The position numbers were made by a program, and so were the translations under genes. 64,000 nucleotides of DNA, taken from Monarcha castaneiventris obscurior (Eukaryota > Chordata > Aves > Passeriformes > Monarchidae). The notes below the pieces were generated by a model. The model was not told the DNA's origin, made no database searches, and saw only the letters and a list, made by a program, of their open reading frames with translations. Location of the stretch: contig JAMPIT010000258.1 in assembly GCA_026261815.1 (NCBI GenBank), positions 17,812,501 through 17,876,500 on the forward strand. The letters are read 5' to 3'. Each line of letters begins with the position of its first letter. The stretch's first letter is position 1. Of the stretch, positions 13,101-26,454 are shown piece after piece.

Positions 13101-14340
13101 TCTCTCCTCACAAGAGTAAACCCAGGGTTTTCTTTAAAAATAATCTTGATGTGGAGTGAGTTAAGGCACAGATTGGGTGACAGGGGTTAGAGACTAGGAA
13201 TTAATGTGGTCCTCATGGTGTGGTTATAAAGTGCCTGAAATGGGCTCCATTACCATCCTTTTATGTTCCTTAACACCTGAAGACCCTTTCTTGAAGTTCG
13301 CAGCATGGAAAATGCAGATCCTGAATGCTGAACTTTGGCTTGTCCTGAAAACGGCACATGTTTGAACATGGAGATCATTGCAAACTCTCTATGTTGATAT
13401 CCTTAGAGAGATGTGACTTCTTTGGCTGATCAGGGGAAGGAGAAACCAGGGCAAGAAGACAAGTGAGTCAAGATAACTCATCCTATGCCTCTGTGTAGGC
13501 TTGAAAAGGACAAGGTTTTCTAAGCCAACTTCAGAAACTATTCTCCTGCCCTGTCTTAGGCCCCAGAAAGAATGAAGAGAACATGAATATATTTTTTAAA
13601 GCATTTTTCCTGATGATGCCACACCGTTGGTTATAGGTCTCCAAAGGGAAGAGCTGCTTTTTGCAGGGCAACTAAGCTGGACCTGACCAATGAGGATGAT
13701 GGCAGCAGGGACTGAGTGTATGAGGAGAATGCTTCAGGACCAGAATGGTGTGACTGTGCATGAGCCTCTCTGATTGCAACACTATCCTGAGAAAGCAGCT
13801 CATGGATGGAGGAAACAGTAGGCAAAAACCCAACTAGCAGGTTTCTGTTCAGGTTTGTGCCTGCTGGGGTGTGTGTACTGGAATGTGCATTTGTATGAAC
13901 ACTTATGTGTGTATGTATATTTACAAATGAAGCAATTTTTGTTTCTCTGTAGTTATTGGTATATTTGTTCCAATTTATCAGGTGTTTATGTCTGCCAGTG
14001 AATGGATGTTTTCCTTGCTTGTGGAGTTACTTATCCAACTACAAGATTCATTGACTATCTCAAATATCCTTTCTCAGTAGGCCAGTTTGCATGAGTTAAA
14101 CATACCATGATTTTGTTGTTGTGCCTAACGTGCCTGCAGGAGAGGAGCCTAATCTTGTAGCCAGCAAAACTGGCTGTGTGCTGAGAAGGCTGCTGAGACT
14201 AGGGTTTGGAAATGATGGAAATACAACCGTTTTGCTGCAGGGGTTGTTCCACTGACTTGGTGTTGAACCTGTTGGGTTGATCTGAGGGCATCTCTGGCGT
14301 CGGCATCCCACGGCTTGGAAGCAACTTCCTTGAGGCGGAT
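7156..14340. other. No gene seen
   Basis: About 7 kb of intron-like DNA. The longest frame is a 125-codon minus-strand frame at 7609-7986 with no recognisable domain, overlapped by plus and minus frames. A slightly GC-richer patch at 11.95-12.2 kb opens frames on both strands, again without similarity to a known protein. A TTA-rich simple repeat lies near 11911-11940. Confidence 0.45.
11911..11940 (+). repeat. TTA-rich simple sequence
   Basis: Imperfect TTA/ATA units with a core of about four perfect TTATTATTATTA units. Confidence 0.6.
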
Positions 14341-14400
14341 GCTCTGCAGTCCAGTGAGTGATGATGAGTTGCTCTGCACTCCAGTGAGTGATGATGAGTT
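14341..14400 (+). repeat. 30-bp tandem duplication (2 copies)
   Basis: Two adjacent 30-base units (14341-14370 and 14371-14400) differ by one base (GT versus CT at unit positions 9-10). The near-identity implies a fairly recent duplication. The unit length is a multiple of three, so the overlapping 68-codon frame stays open, but that frame has no recognisable product. Confidence 0.9.
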
Positions 14401-17356
14401 GGGTGTGTTCCTCCAGCCCCTGGGACAGCTGGCGAGGCCCTGCTGCTGGTGGCTGTTGATGGGGTGCTGTTGGCTCCTGTGGCTGGACAAAGCTGGGGCC
14501 CTGGCCTTCCCATCTTGCTGAGGAGGCTTCAGGACTCTTACCCTGAATTTCTCACTTTGAGTTTTAAGGATATTCATGATGTGCAAGAAACTGTTGGAAG
14601 TGGTGTGTTACCTTCCCCTATTTATTTTGTCAACCACGAAATTGAAATTACTTTGCCCCTTTGGAAATAATGAATGCTTTGTTTGTGAGAATCGTATATG
14701 CAAAAAAATTAATTTGGAGAGCTGTCTTAGAATTATTTCAAATAGAGTTATCTGAAGCTTTTGTCATCATAATCACTTAAAAAAAGGCAAACATAAGCCA
14801 AAGACTCTAAAAAAGTCACTGAGATAATGCATAGTGAAAGGTTTTGAGTTTGCTTCACCGAAAAAAAGTTTTGCTTCTTGAGCCAGCCATTTATATGCTT
14901 AGGAAAAGTCCAATTAAGATGACTGAATTGTAAGTGTCATAAAATAGAGAAGGCAGAGGACATTTAATTATAGCTGTGCTGCCAGGCACCAGTAGAACAA
15001 AAGAAAAAATGTTCACCTAAAGCACAAAGTACTGCCTAATACATTTGCTGTAATAAAGAGACAATATATGGTCTAAACACACTCTTCTAAATAGCTCAAA
15101 AAGCTGCACCTTCTGATTTCCATGAAGCTGTTTTTCCAATTATCAACATAGTTTAAGAAAAAGTAATACCCTTTTAATACTGAGACCTTCAACTTTGGTC
15201 ACAGGTTGAAGAAGCAGCGTCATGCATTAAGACAAAAATGTTGCCTGAGAAAATGAATTTGTGACCCAGAAGAATGTATAATTGATGTGTGTGGTTGTCT
15301 GAATGGTAGAATAACAATAGTAACCATTAGAAATGAGGGCTGGAGCTAGTCAGGCAGTGAGGCAGGATGTATTTTATAGGTCATCTGGGCTCCATTCAGA
15401 TCTACAGGTTGCTATTCCTTCTCCACACTTGAAAGCATTTAATAGATTATTACAAAAGGAAAAGGATGGTATGCAATAATGGTTTAAATTGGAGCTGTGT
15501 ATATATATCACCACTGTGTGACTTCTAAATGAATGCTTCATTTTTAAAATTCTCCCATGACATACTTGAAAGTTTGCCAGAGCATCAACGAATTAAAACA
15601 ATGAATTGACCAGCAGCAAGAGTAAAAGACACTGAATAGTACAGTAGAAACAGTTGTTTTCTTCTGTGGCATAGACAATAAAAAATAAGAAACAATCCCC
15701 ATGAAAATTTGTTCCAAAGTTGTTTGTCCTCTTCAAGGCAGATGAATTGGTTTTGTTCTCTCTTGTTTCATAATGTTAAAACAAGAAAAAAATACAGAAT
15801 TTTGGAAAGAGGTTTAACTGTCAAACAATCAAAGCCAAAAGCACATAATAGTGAAGCCAAATTCAGATTCCCTTCTTGCCTGGAAAATGCTTCTTTCATA
15901 TCAAAATTGATACAAGTTAAAGGGTGGAGAATCTTTTGTGCTTTGTTTCACATGAACATAAAAGTTTTATTCCTGCTTTTAATGGGTAGTATTTTACAAA
16001 TGTAATGGAACATAATTTTACCAGGTTTCCCTAGGGGAAAGTCATGGCATGATTACATAGGCAGTCCCATCTCATTTAGTATAATGCTTACAATATACAT
16101 GCAAATATACTTACGTAACTCAAGTTAGAGGTAGATTGAATAGCATTCAGATAATCATAGAGCAGTGCAGATGCTGAAGAAAGTTCTGCAGGAGAAATAT
16201 CCGTTGACTGACTGGTCCCTTGCAGCCACACATGCCTACAAGTAATGTTTTTCTGCAATGCAGAAGATTCAAGCTGTGCCAGACAGAAGTACCTGGCATG
16301 TGCACGATTTGTCACTTCAGGATGGATGTCTTAGCTTGTCCCCATTGATAGCATGTGCCAGTGAGCAGAGAGAGTGGTAGATCAAGGGGATGGGGGCCTT
16401 TGTGGCTTGCAGTGCTCCCAGCTGCTAGGACAGTCTGGAAAGGGAGCCATCCTCTTATGGGCAGAGCTCTTGCACTGTCCCACAGGGTAACTGGCTGCAG
16501 GGCAGTGGGATGCAGAGGGGCTCCGTGGGCATGGAAGGAGGTTTAAGCCACCTCAGGTGGCACAGGCACAGGGTAACAGAGCTGGGAGTGTAAGGATGGC
16601 AGTGTGCTCTCCAAACTCCTTGCACAAGGAATTTTTCAGCTAGAGATTAAATAAATCTTTCAGTTGTGAATAATAATGATTTAACACAATGTTAGATGTA
16701 ATTCTAGCACTTTTGGTATAAAAAAGCAAGTAAAAATCTGTGTTACAAGCTAGTATGAAGGGTCTTACACTTATGGGAGTTGTAGGAGTGCTCTTTCTTG
16801 GGTGGCTTGTGCATTGGTGAAAGAGAGATCTGTAAGAAAAGTGTTCTCTTTCTTCTTGTAGAGGATGATTGAACAATTTTAAAACATTTTAGTAAGTACA
16901 TGTGAGACTGACATATTCTCTATTTCATGAACAACAGGTATTCTTTTGCTTCTTGTGTAATTTTTTTTACTGAATTCCTGTCAGACTCTCTTCTCAGATC
17001 TGACTCCTATTTAATCTGATGTAAAGCACCACAGAGACACTACCCCAAGTTTTCATCTTAGTGGTGTAACAGCTTAGTGTACATAAACCTAGTTTTGATG
17101 CTGGTTATTTGGAGATACGCAGAGGAGACAATTGTAACCTGCTTGGAGTCAAAGCAAGAGCAGTTTCTGGAGCTCTCCTGTGGGACCACTGGCAGCAGAG
17201 CTGCTGTTTCTGCACCAGGTATGCAGACGTGTTGCTGTAGCTGGCACGTGGATTGCAGGCATGAGATCAGCAGTGCCTCTGGCAGCTACTGCCCCTCCAG
17301 GTAGGCAGGTTCCTTCTTGTTCTTTTCACAGAAGGTCAAGAATTAACAAATAATAA
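14401..17356. other. No gene seen
   Basis: Stop-dense noncoding DNA. The part from about 14.7 to 15.7 kb is AT-rich with homeobox-like TAATTA and ATTTAATTA words and few recognisable repeats, so it could hold regulatory sequence, but I see no specific element. The part at 16.35-16.6 kb is GC-richer without a CpG cluster. Confidence 0.4.
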
Positions 17357-17412
17357 AAAATGAAGCTCAACATCTCTCTGTGCTAAAATGAAGCTCAACA
17401 TCTCTCTGTGCT
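17357..17412 (+). repeat. 28-bp perfect tandem duplication
   Basis: Two identical 28-base units lie head to tail (17357-17384 and 17385-17412), each beginning AAAATGAAGCTCAACATC. No mismatch is present, so the duplication is young or under correction. No longer array is seen. Confidence 0.95.
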
Positions 17413-19914
17413 AGATTTCTTTTAAACTTTCCCTCCATCAGTGTTAACATATCAGATCCATAGGGAATAGCAACAGGTTAGCACAAAATCTTTATTGCAG
17501 GTATATGCCTGTATGTGCTGTGGAGAAAACTGGATAAAGACAGTATTTTGAGAATTAGTTGCCTTTTCTTTGTACTGTAGTTAGTGCTCTCTGTTAGCTG
17601 ACACATTTAAAGCCAAAGCCACCTTTTAGCAATCAAGAGGAATCTTTGTTTAATATATTTTTGCTTTATTTTCTTTGCATTATTTGCCACATCTCAATTA
17701 CGTGCCAATACTCTGCAATGTGAATTGTATCAATTTCATTTTAGTCAAGTGTAAAATTTATCATTCAGATGAACTAACATCAGAGCAATATCAGACTGAG
17801 GAAGTGTTTGCTCTTCCTTGCTCATTAGTTAGCATTTCATCTGTGAGTGTGGGATGGATAAATTTCAGAGTGCATCTGATTTAACCTCTAAAAGTGTATC
17901 TTCTTGTCAAGACTTAACTGCAGACAGCAGGTAAGTACCACTTAGTACCTAGTGGGATGGGGAGGAGAATCAGGAAAAAGGTAAACTTCATGGGTGGAGA
18001 TAAGAAGAGCTTAATAATTGAAATAAAGTAAAAAAAAAAAAAAAGTAATAATAGGAAAAAGAGAGGGGAGTAAACCCCAAGAAACACAAGTGATGCACAA
18101 TCGAACTGTTCACTGCTGTCTGACTGATGCCCAGCCCATCCCCAAGCAGCAGTCAGCAGCTCTTGGCCAACTCCCCCCAGTTTATTTACTGAGCATGACG
18201 TTCTGTGCTGTGGAATATCCCTCTGGCCAGCTCGGGTCAGCATTACCAGCTGTGCTCCCCCCCAGCTTCTTGTGCACCTGTTTGCTGGCAGAGCATGGGA
18301 AACTGAAAAAGCCTTCATTTAGAGCAAGCACTACTTAGCAACAACTAAAATGTCAGTGTGTTACCAATATTATTCTCATACTAAATCCAAAACACTGCAC
18401 TGTACGTGCTTGGAAGAAAATTAACTCTCTCCCAGCTGAAATCAGGGCACCTCAGGTCAGTGATGGGTACTCCAGTGCTGTGCCAGCCCAGCTCAGGCAG
18501 GAGGACAAAGATGCCTTCCATCCCAACTTTTTCCCATGAGAATGCCTTGTTTTTCTGTCTTTTCATGCCTAAGGAGACATTTCCAGATGGAATGTAATAC
18601 TGAATTCAAGTTTTGCTTCTTTGTTTGCTTTTCAAGATCAGCAACAGCTCAGTATGAGCACTGCAGTTGGTGATCCTGTCAGGTATCCCAGATTCCACAC
18701 CTGCTGCTGGCATTTCCCTCTGCAGTGTAAAAGGGTGCCTCTGGTTTTGCTGTTTGTAAAACACCTTTAGCTGTATAATATAGGACATTTGTAAACCAAG
18801 TAAACTGGTAATGTGGTTTAATGTCAGCACAAGTTCAGTAAAGGAGCCTTTTGGTTAACCAAGGCTTGTTCCATTTGTAGGAATATTCAGATAAATTAAG
18901 GATATGTGTGAAGTAAGTGCACCAAGCCTACAGTGCTTTAAGCTCCTCTGTGGATGATCTAATTCAAAAGGAAAATGGCTGTAGTTCATGGTAGCTTAAT
19001 CCTCTTTACAGTAAAGTCGACTACTTTACCTCTCAGTGAGAATCTCCACACAGGGATTTAATGCATTTTGACTTACATGCATTATCATCATGGGTTTAGT
19101 TGGTTTATCTTAACTTCCCTGGATGATCTTTTGTAGAAAAACCACAGACATAGATATCTAGTACTAGCTTATTTAAAGCATAGTGCTGTAGTCATGTCCT
19201 TAATCTGATACAGGTTTTAGTGTAACCATGTTAAGTGATAAGTGAGAACCACATTGTTAAGTGGTTCCTATGCATTCTGATCCCAAAGGATAACAAAGGT
19301 AGTTCTTTATTTGTGACTGCACTGCCCAGAAATAATTGAAAAGCCTCAGTGTAAGTGCTTGGCATCTGCTTATATGCTGGGCACTCCAGTGCCAGTGACT
19401 CCTCAGACACAATTCCAAATTCTGGAATTTTGGAGCTGAAGCTCAACAAAATAATTCAGGTGATTACTCTTATCTGAGTCTGTCCTCTGTTCTGTTTTGC
19501 AGACCAAAGATAAAAGGATACTATAGTTTGGAGGACCTTTGCCTCACACGATTGTAAAATCAGCAGAGTGCTGGAAATACCTCTCATCTTGTGTGGAGAG
19601 CTTCAATCCCATACCTGATGGAAAGGAAGGGAAGAGGAAACACTGACTAGAGCTTTTTCCAGTCCTTGAAACAGTTTTCTTTGAGAGAATGACACTTTTC
19701 ATGCCAGACATTTGGCAAGGGTCAACTGGACAAGATAGAGCTGGAGGCATGCAATGCTGTACGGTGTCATCAGAACTAAAGACTATGAAAGTCTTCTTCT
19801 GAACAGATTTCACCCCAACAGTGAACAGAACACACCAGGGATATCCCACAGCATTGAGAGTCCTTGCTCAAGCTCAACTGAGTCAACTGGCCACCAAGTC
19901 AAATGGAATAGCAG
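17413..19914. other. No gene seen
   Basis: Noncoding sequence with a 15-base A run at 18030-18044. A 134-codon minus-strand frame (17914-18318) gains its hydrophobic Phe-rich centre from antisense A-rich DNA and is not a credible gene. Confidence 0.45.
18030..18044 (+). repeat. (A)15 homopolymer
   Basis: Fifteen consecutive A inside an A-rich stretch. It resembles a retroposon tail, but no body or target duplication was recognised. Confidence 0.8.
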
Positions 19915-20300
19915 ATGCCATCAGCATGATCGTAAGTCAAACGAGGAGTGGCTGAGGGAGCTGGGGGTGTTGAGCCTAGAGGAAAGGAAGCTGAGGAGAG
20001 ACCTTACTGGTGTCTACAGCTACCTGAAAGGAGGGTGCAGCCAGGTGGGGGTCAGTCTCTTCTCCCAGACAGTCAGTGATAGGATAAGAAAACATAGCCT
20101 CAAGCTGTGCCAGGAGAGATTCAGGTTTAACATCAGGAAGTATTTCTTCACTGGAAGGGTGGTTAAGCATTGTAATGGGCCGCTCGGAGAGGTGGTGGTG
20201 TCACCATTCCTGAAGATGTTCCAGAAGTGACTGCATCTGCCACTTAGTGCTATGGTTTTGTTTACACCGGGGTGTTTGGTCAAAGGTTTTACTCTCTGCA
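19915..20300 (+). mobile_element. CR1 LINE 3' fragment
   Basis: This is a clear avian/amniote CR1 3' region in plus orientation. It holds in order the diagnostic blocks: GGCTGAGGGAGCTGGGGGT, AGCTACCTGAAAGGAGG, GTCTCTTCTCCCAGACAGT, CAGGAAGTATTTCTTCACTG, a GAGGTGGTGGTGTCACCATT block, and the CACTTAGTGCTATGGTTT segment of the 3' UTR. It fades at about 20300 after GGTGTTTGGTCAAAGG without the usual ATTCTATG-type terminal repeats, so its very 3' tip is lost or diverged. It is strongly 5'-truncated, as most CR1 copies are, and cannot move itself. Confidence 0.93.
19928..20230 (+). pseudogene. CR1 ORF2 C-terminal relic (reverse transcriptase polyprotein tail)
   Basis: The frame reads through the C-terminal tail of CR1 ORF2, with recognisable words WLRELGVLSLEERKLRRDL, YLKGGCSQVGVSLFSQ, FRFNIRKYFFTGRVVKHCN and EVVVSPFLKMF, ending at a stop at 20228-20230. 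The endonuclease and reverse transcriptase domains that would lie upstream are missing. The stop-free frame extends left to 19754, but that part is not CR1-like, so no ORF start is assigned. The open frame is an accident of partial preservation, not a working gene. Confidence 0.85.
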
Positions 20301-23300
20301 GCTAAAGAAATTCCTTAATAGAAAGCTGGGAAAGAGGAGGCTGATATTCAGAAACACAGTGGCTGCATGAGAAATGCTCAAGTGGCTGCTGTTTTCATGG
20401 CCACTGTTGCCAGCAGAGGGGAAGCATGGACTGTGTAGGAAGATGTTACTACTGCTGCAGCACGCTGCCTTTTATCTAAGTTCCTGTTGTCATCACATGT
20501 CAGGAGATGCAGAATAGGAACACTATACCACAAGAGGAGCAAGGAATTCTTTGCAGGTTTTAAAAAACCTTTTTCTTCTGCAGCCTTATTTGAGTAGTTC
20601 ATGTTATAGTGACTTTGGCTTGAAGCTGAGGGCACTAACAAAACTGTTATATAAAAGCATTATTGGTATTTGAGGAATTAAGCCTATGTTTGAGGAATTC
20701 AAGTTTGCCGTGTCTTATGTTATTTTTTATTTTAGCAGTGTTTGTATACCATGCTTTTGTGAGTTAATGCATAACAAGTCGGCTAAAAGTCTATGACATT
20801 AGTGAAACTGTGAGCCACATAAAAGACTAAATTGCTTTTTCTCTTTCTGTAATTGCCACTACAATAAAAGCTGCCTTTACTGTAAAATTTTTCAGAGTTA
20901 ACCCCTGCAGAGCTCCCAGGCTGATGAGGGAGAAGTGTGATTAGGGGTGTGTAAAAGGGTTAGAACAGCTGACTAACAGTAATTAGGGGTGCTCAGGGGC
21001 TGTAGGCAGCAGAGGGCAAAACCTGCAACCACGCACTCCAGTTCCCAAAGGAATTGCAGTGTAATGAGCAAGGGTCAGCTGTGGTCCCTCAGCACAGCAG
21101 CTTTGGCAACCCTGCTTGCATCCTTTCAATAGCCCTGCTGAACATGGCAGGGACTGATGGCATGGCTCAGACAGACGGTTGTGACTGCAAGCAAGGAGGA
21201 AAAAGGGAATTGATTTTTTGTGTATTCTCTGTGGCCACTGTTTTGAACAATAGTATAAATATTGTGGAATAGGAGGCCAGGTGGGTTTACACCTGTCTGT
21301 GGGCAGAAGTTTCATCCAGTAGAGTAATGGGAGGATTTGATGGATATGCAGTATTTCCTGTGGGATAGGCATGCCTCCATCCTGGTAATTATGCCATCCT
21401 TATATTAATCCTAAGTATAAACAAATCTCCTTTTGCAGAAATACCAGCAATGTGTGCTTAAGTATAATAATTAATAAATAAGTATAATAATTCACTGTTT
21501 ACCAAATGTGGGTAAAGTAATACATTGTGAAAGTTAAAAAGAGCACCCACCAGTGGTATACAGGCTTGGTTTTACAGATCTAGTTTTGTTTTTAGAATGT
21601 AATAAAAATGCCATATCATTATCATCTGAGGGACTGTCTCTGCCAGGGAGATTGAACATACTCTCTGCAGTATTCACATTGTCAAACAATCCAAATACTA
21701 CCACTGATGATGAATGCTTGCCCTGCTTTTGGGTTCTTATATGATTTGTCCTGTTTTATTGTTTATTTGGGTTTTTTTCTTCTTCCTATTAGAACAGAAT
21801 ATTAATTTTGAAAGCGTGGAAAATAGCAGATTTTTAAAATGTCTCAAATACCATTTTGTCTGGATAAAGGTTTGAAATGAGTAACCTGCTGTTTTAAAAA
21901 AGGTTGCTAATTATCTGAATTTCACTGTGGTTTAATTAGCAGCATCTACGGTAGAACGTGGGAGGTGGTGCTTATCACCTGCCAAGGAAAATGTTGTCTT
22001 TCGAGGAGGGTAAGTTATGTCAACCAAAATACAGCCTGATTTTAGATCTCCAGTGCCATTCCCTTTCAAGTCTTGGTGGGCAAGGGTGATTGAGCTTAAA
22101 GTGATTTAGAGAGTGGAGAACAGAGGTATTACTGCCACAACTATCTCTGGGCAGGTCTGAGAGCCACCAGTATCCTGGGTGCTTGCTGTGAAAGGAGATG
22201 GCTCTCACTGAGCATTGCAACCAGCAGCTTCTTAACAATTTGAGAAGAAATTAAGCCACGTGGCAGTGTCAGTTCAGGTGTGGCAGACTAATAGTTTGCT
22301 ATCTGTGAACAAGATGCAGGTTAGCAGAGGTAAAATATTTCTGTGAAAGCATGCTCTGTCTCGATGTTATGCCTTCTTTGTTGTCCTTGTTAGCTGTTTT
22401 CATAAATGGAGCCTGTAATTCTCTTTGAATGTATCTGATAGCTGAAGGAGCCGGTACAGGTAGTGGTCATTTGTTATGGACAGCTCTGCCCATAGCAGCT
22501 GCATGCATGGAAAGGCTGGAATTGTCTTAATGAGGTGGCCGGTCTGAGCTGGCAGTCACTGAGGTCAGTAGAAAGGTGGCATTTAATGTCCACTGGATCA
22601 AACAAAACAAGGTTGTATCCTTACCTAAGGTTAGACTTGGTAAAGTTTCTGTAATCCAATATAATAATTTTCTTGCCTGCTCTGTGAGTTTCCAAGCATT
22701 TTTGTTCTTCCTTCAGAGGCTGAGATGCAGAAAGCTGGTCGCCAGGACAGGTGCAGTCATGTAATAGTTAATACTTTAGTGATTGTTCCACTTTCACAAA
22801 AGTGTTCTGGGTGCCTTCTGTTTAGAAATGGCACAGAGTGTATAAATATATTTCTGCTTAGTAATGTCGGAGAGTAAAATGAGACATTCATACTCCACTC
22901 ATAGGATTACAGACTAGAAGTTATTTTGGACTTCTTTATTATGGTATCCATAATCATTTTGAATTTATTAGGCAAAGGAGAAAAGCTAATCCGCCGGTCA
23001 TAGGTAAACTATTTTCAATCAACTCAATCCATGAAAGCTAAGCCAAGAAGAAGACAAAAGAAAGCTTTCTATTAATTATTTTGATATTTTTGTGATAAGC
23101 ACACAATTCCAGTCTGTGTAGTGGCACCATGTAAGACTTTTTATAGTCCAGTTTATTTTTCCATGGCATGGACACCCTCATGTAGGTACCAGTACTGTGG
23201 TAGGCTTTATTCAGTGCGCCAGATGCATCTGTGGAAATGGTGTGAGTGAGATTCAGTGAGCCCCATAAACCAAAATTAATTCCTTCAGGCATTCAAGAAG

Positions 23301-24689
23301 GTATAGAAACATCAATTAACACAGGCTGAACATTTTTTTTTTTTAGAAAAACTGCCTTTTATGATATTCTGATTTTCAAACTCTATTAACAAAACAAACT
23401 GAAGAGAAAACCTGCAAATAAAAATTCCCCATTCTAGGAGATACTAAAAAGCAGGGACTCAATGGAAAGGGGTTGGTTTATATAATTTTGTAATTTTAAT
23501 TCCCTTCCTATTAGCTTTTCACTTTTCACTCATGTCCAACTGTCTCTGTTTCTCTCATTGCTGGCCCATGGGAGTGAGTGACTCCGGCATGGCTCCCTGT
23601 CCTGTGGCCATTTGCTGCTCCAGAGGTGCTAATTGTCCTTTCCTCTCATAATGTCTAATTGATCATATAATAACTTCAGCCCAGAGCATAGCTTTCCAGC
23701 ATGCTTTTGCTGCAGTTGGAAACCTCTGTTTCAGACCCAAAGACCTTCTTTGCTTGTGTATTTCCCCCCCCAACTCTAATAGTTGGTCTCATAAAAGATA
23801 TTACTTCTCTCCATAAACCTTGACTGTCTAGCCTGCATTTGTGTTCCTTGGGGGCAGCAAACATGAAAACAACCTCTTCAAGCCTGGAGTTTCCTTATAG
23901 CAAGAAATTGTAGCCATTGAATTACAGTTTTAAACATTAAATTACTTGTTTGACCCCATTCCACTGAATTTGGACACGCACTGGTCTTAAGAATGAAGCA
24001 GGATTCCCAAGGCTTTCCAGCCTGATGCTGGTCTGAGTGATCCTGTTCTGCTTCTAGATCCAGAAGTCCCATAAGGGAAGTACTTGAAAGCTTTGGCCAT
24101 ATTTTAGTGGGAGGCTATGAGGGACATAAGAGTCCTGTTTGAAACAGGGACCCCAACTCCACCTGGGGCAGGAGTCCCATTGTGGCAGTGCCAGCAGTGT
24201 CCCAGAGAAGCCAAAGGCATACAGGGTGGATGGGGACAATCTGTGCAGTGCTGGTGCCCAGCCCTTACCCTGATGTGTCACCTTCAGGGAGCAGAGAGGA
24301 ATAGAGCAGGACCATGTCCATGGCTGTCCCCAGGGTCACCAGTTAGGAGAATTGTGGCTTTGCCTTTATAGACATATTTTTGCATTTGGCTGTACTGCAG
24401 GGCACAGACCACCTCCTGTATCTGCATTCATGGGCACCATTTGCTCGTGGGAAGTTGTCTGTGGTAACCTTTGCACAGCTCTTAGCCTTCGGGTGGACAT
24501 AGCTGGAAGAGTGGGCTTCCCCTTACTATTTCTAGGCTATTCTAGCTAGTCAGCCTTGCCAGGTGAGAAATCCCTGAGCTATTTCTTAAACCAGACAATA
24601 AAATATGATGCAGCAAACTAAGAGTGGGTCTGAGCCCATGCTAGGGCAACCTTCTGGGTCATTCAAAGCAGTCAGACCTTATCAGACTG
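20301..24689. other. No gene seen
   Basis: Noncoding DNA. It includes a 13-base direct repeat near 21460-21492 and a C run near 23764. The 129-codon minus-strand frame at 20983-21372 and an 84-codon one at 23038-23292 resemble nothing known. Confidence 0.45.
21460..21492 (+). repeat. 13-bp direct repeat, period 20
   Basis: AAGTATAATAATT occurs at 21460-21472 and 21480-21492, separated by an AT-rich 7-mer. Confidence 0.75.
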
Positions 24690-25170
24690 AAACTGGTAGT
24701 TTGGAATGTGCTTAATCCATCCATATTTTTTTGAAAGTGACTTTATCAATTGGTTGCCTTTAACTTCTGACAAGAGATATTGATGTAAGAGAGAGATTGG
24801 TAAAGTTTATGACTCATGAAGGTATTTGCTTCACTCACTTGTAATTTCTAGTGCAAACGTGTAGTCAGCCTGCACTCAACTGAGAAAGAAATGGCAGTGT
24901 ACAAAGTAAGTAGAGCAGATTAATTAAATTGGCTGTTCTTGTTAACTCTTTCTGCTACTGTAAAAGCTAGCAACATTGCATAAGATTAAAAGGTGACAAG
25001 ATAATGCATTGTGATTTCTCATTGCTGTAATGTGTTGTTATGGGATAGTCCAGATTCATACTTAGTTAATTCAAAGCATAATTAAACATTTATATAAATA
25101 AGTGTTCATTATGTTAAGAAGCATTAAAACATGGTTATAAACACTCTTTAAGTAACTGGCCAGCCACATA
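24690..25170. other. Weak candidate conserved noncoding block
   Basis: This AT-rich stretch lacks recognisable repeats and has several TAATTA-type words, a GGTGACAAG (MEIS/TGIF-like) word and few CpGs. Such texture is seen in developmental enhancers but is not specific. No exon or RNA gene is visible. Confidence 0.2.
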
Positions 25171-26454
25171 ACATTGTTTTGACTGTTATTCTTCATTAGA
25201 CAGTTTTCTTTGTGGGTTTTTTGCAGTATCTTTGGAGTGTGTGGTGCTGTCTGATGCGAGGTGATGAGCAGAGAGACCCAGGCAGTGCAGCACAGTCCCC
25301 ACCTGCCTGTGCTAGGGGAAACCCTGACACCTAGCTCTGCTCATGCTGTTTCACATCTCCCCATATTTATGGCTGTTGTGTAAAATTCACGAGTATGTTC
25401 CTAATTCCCCAAATATGCTGATTCACACTTTTCACAGAAATGCTTCTTGTCACTTAAAGCTGATGAGAAAAGATGAGCTAAGGCACTGGGGAAACCTTGT
25501 CCTCACTCCTAGCTGCAGTGAGGGTGCTTGGCTTTCAGCTCATGCTGGTCCCACTGAACTGTGGGGTGAAACACAGGTGTGGAGGGGCTGAACTTCACTA
25601 TTGATACCAGGGAAATAGGCAAAAATGTGAAATAAATGTCACTGGTACAAGATGACTTCCTTGCTTGAAGCTGTGCAGTTTTGCTCTCTCAGCTCATTGC
25701 TGTGGAGCCCTGAGCTGTTTGGTGTTTGTGGAGTTCCTCTGGGCTACTGGTCATCTGTGTGTCAGTGTTAAAAGTTGGTATTTTCCAGACTTGTTCCTCC
25801 TTCTAGGGTTTGTGCAGCAGCTCCCTTCCCCACTTGCTGCACTGCTGGGGCCATGAGGGTTGAGCAGTGCCGGGGCTGGGTGCCGCTGGCAGGGGCAGGG
25901 AGGCACAGCCCTGGCTGGACTGGGATGCAGGGCCTTGCATCAGGGGCGCTCCGGTTTTACTGGGCTGCTGGAGTTTCCATTCCTGCTCTGGGGCAGCTTC
26001 CTCTCCTCCCTGAGCCCTGCCACCCTGCCCCTGCCCACCCTGGGGCTGTCACAAGATTCTGGTTCCCTCATTGCTTTGTTGATGGCTTTATCCCCTTGCA
26101 GGATATGTTAGGAAGTAGTGCAGGATGTGTGTAAAAGCTCAGAAATCAGGGTTTTTTTTAAATGCAAGAGTCCTGCCATTGCCCGGGTAGTGGCCAATGT
26201 AGCGCAGGCACTGCCACACACGGGCATGTGCTTCTGGGGCATAAACACTTGTTTTTGTCTGTTTGGAGCCTGGCCTGACAGCATGTACCAGAGGAAGGCT
26301 CTCCACTGAGGAAAAATCCTATCATGGCAGTAGCCCCAGAAGGATGGGGGAGCCAAAGGAAGCCTTGCTGTGGGACCAGAGCAGTGCGAGAGCTGGTGGC
26401 TGGCAGATGGCAGTCACTGGTAGGGACAGCCACAGAGCCAGGAGGGCCATCAGG
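25171..26454. other. No gene seen: GC-rising flank of the CpG island
   Basis: GC content rises from about 25.2 kb. Frames of 63-119 codons open on both strands at 25.66-26.45 kb; they mirror each other and have no recognisable domain, as expected from GC-rich noncoding DNA. CpGs are sparse before 26.45 kb. Confidence 0.4.
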
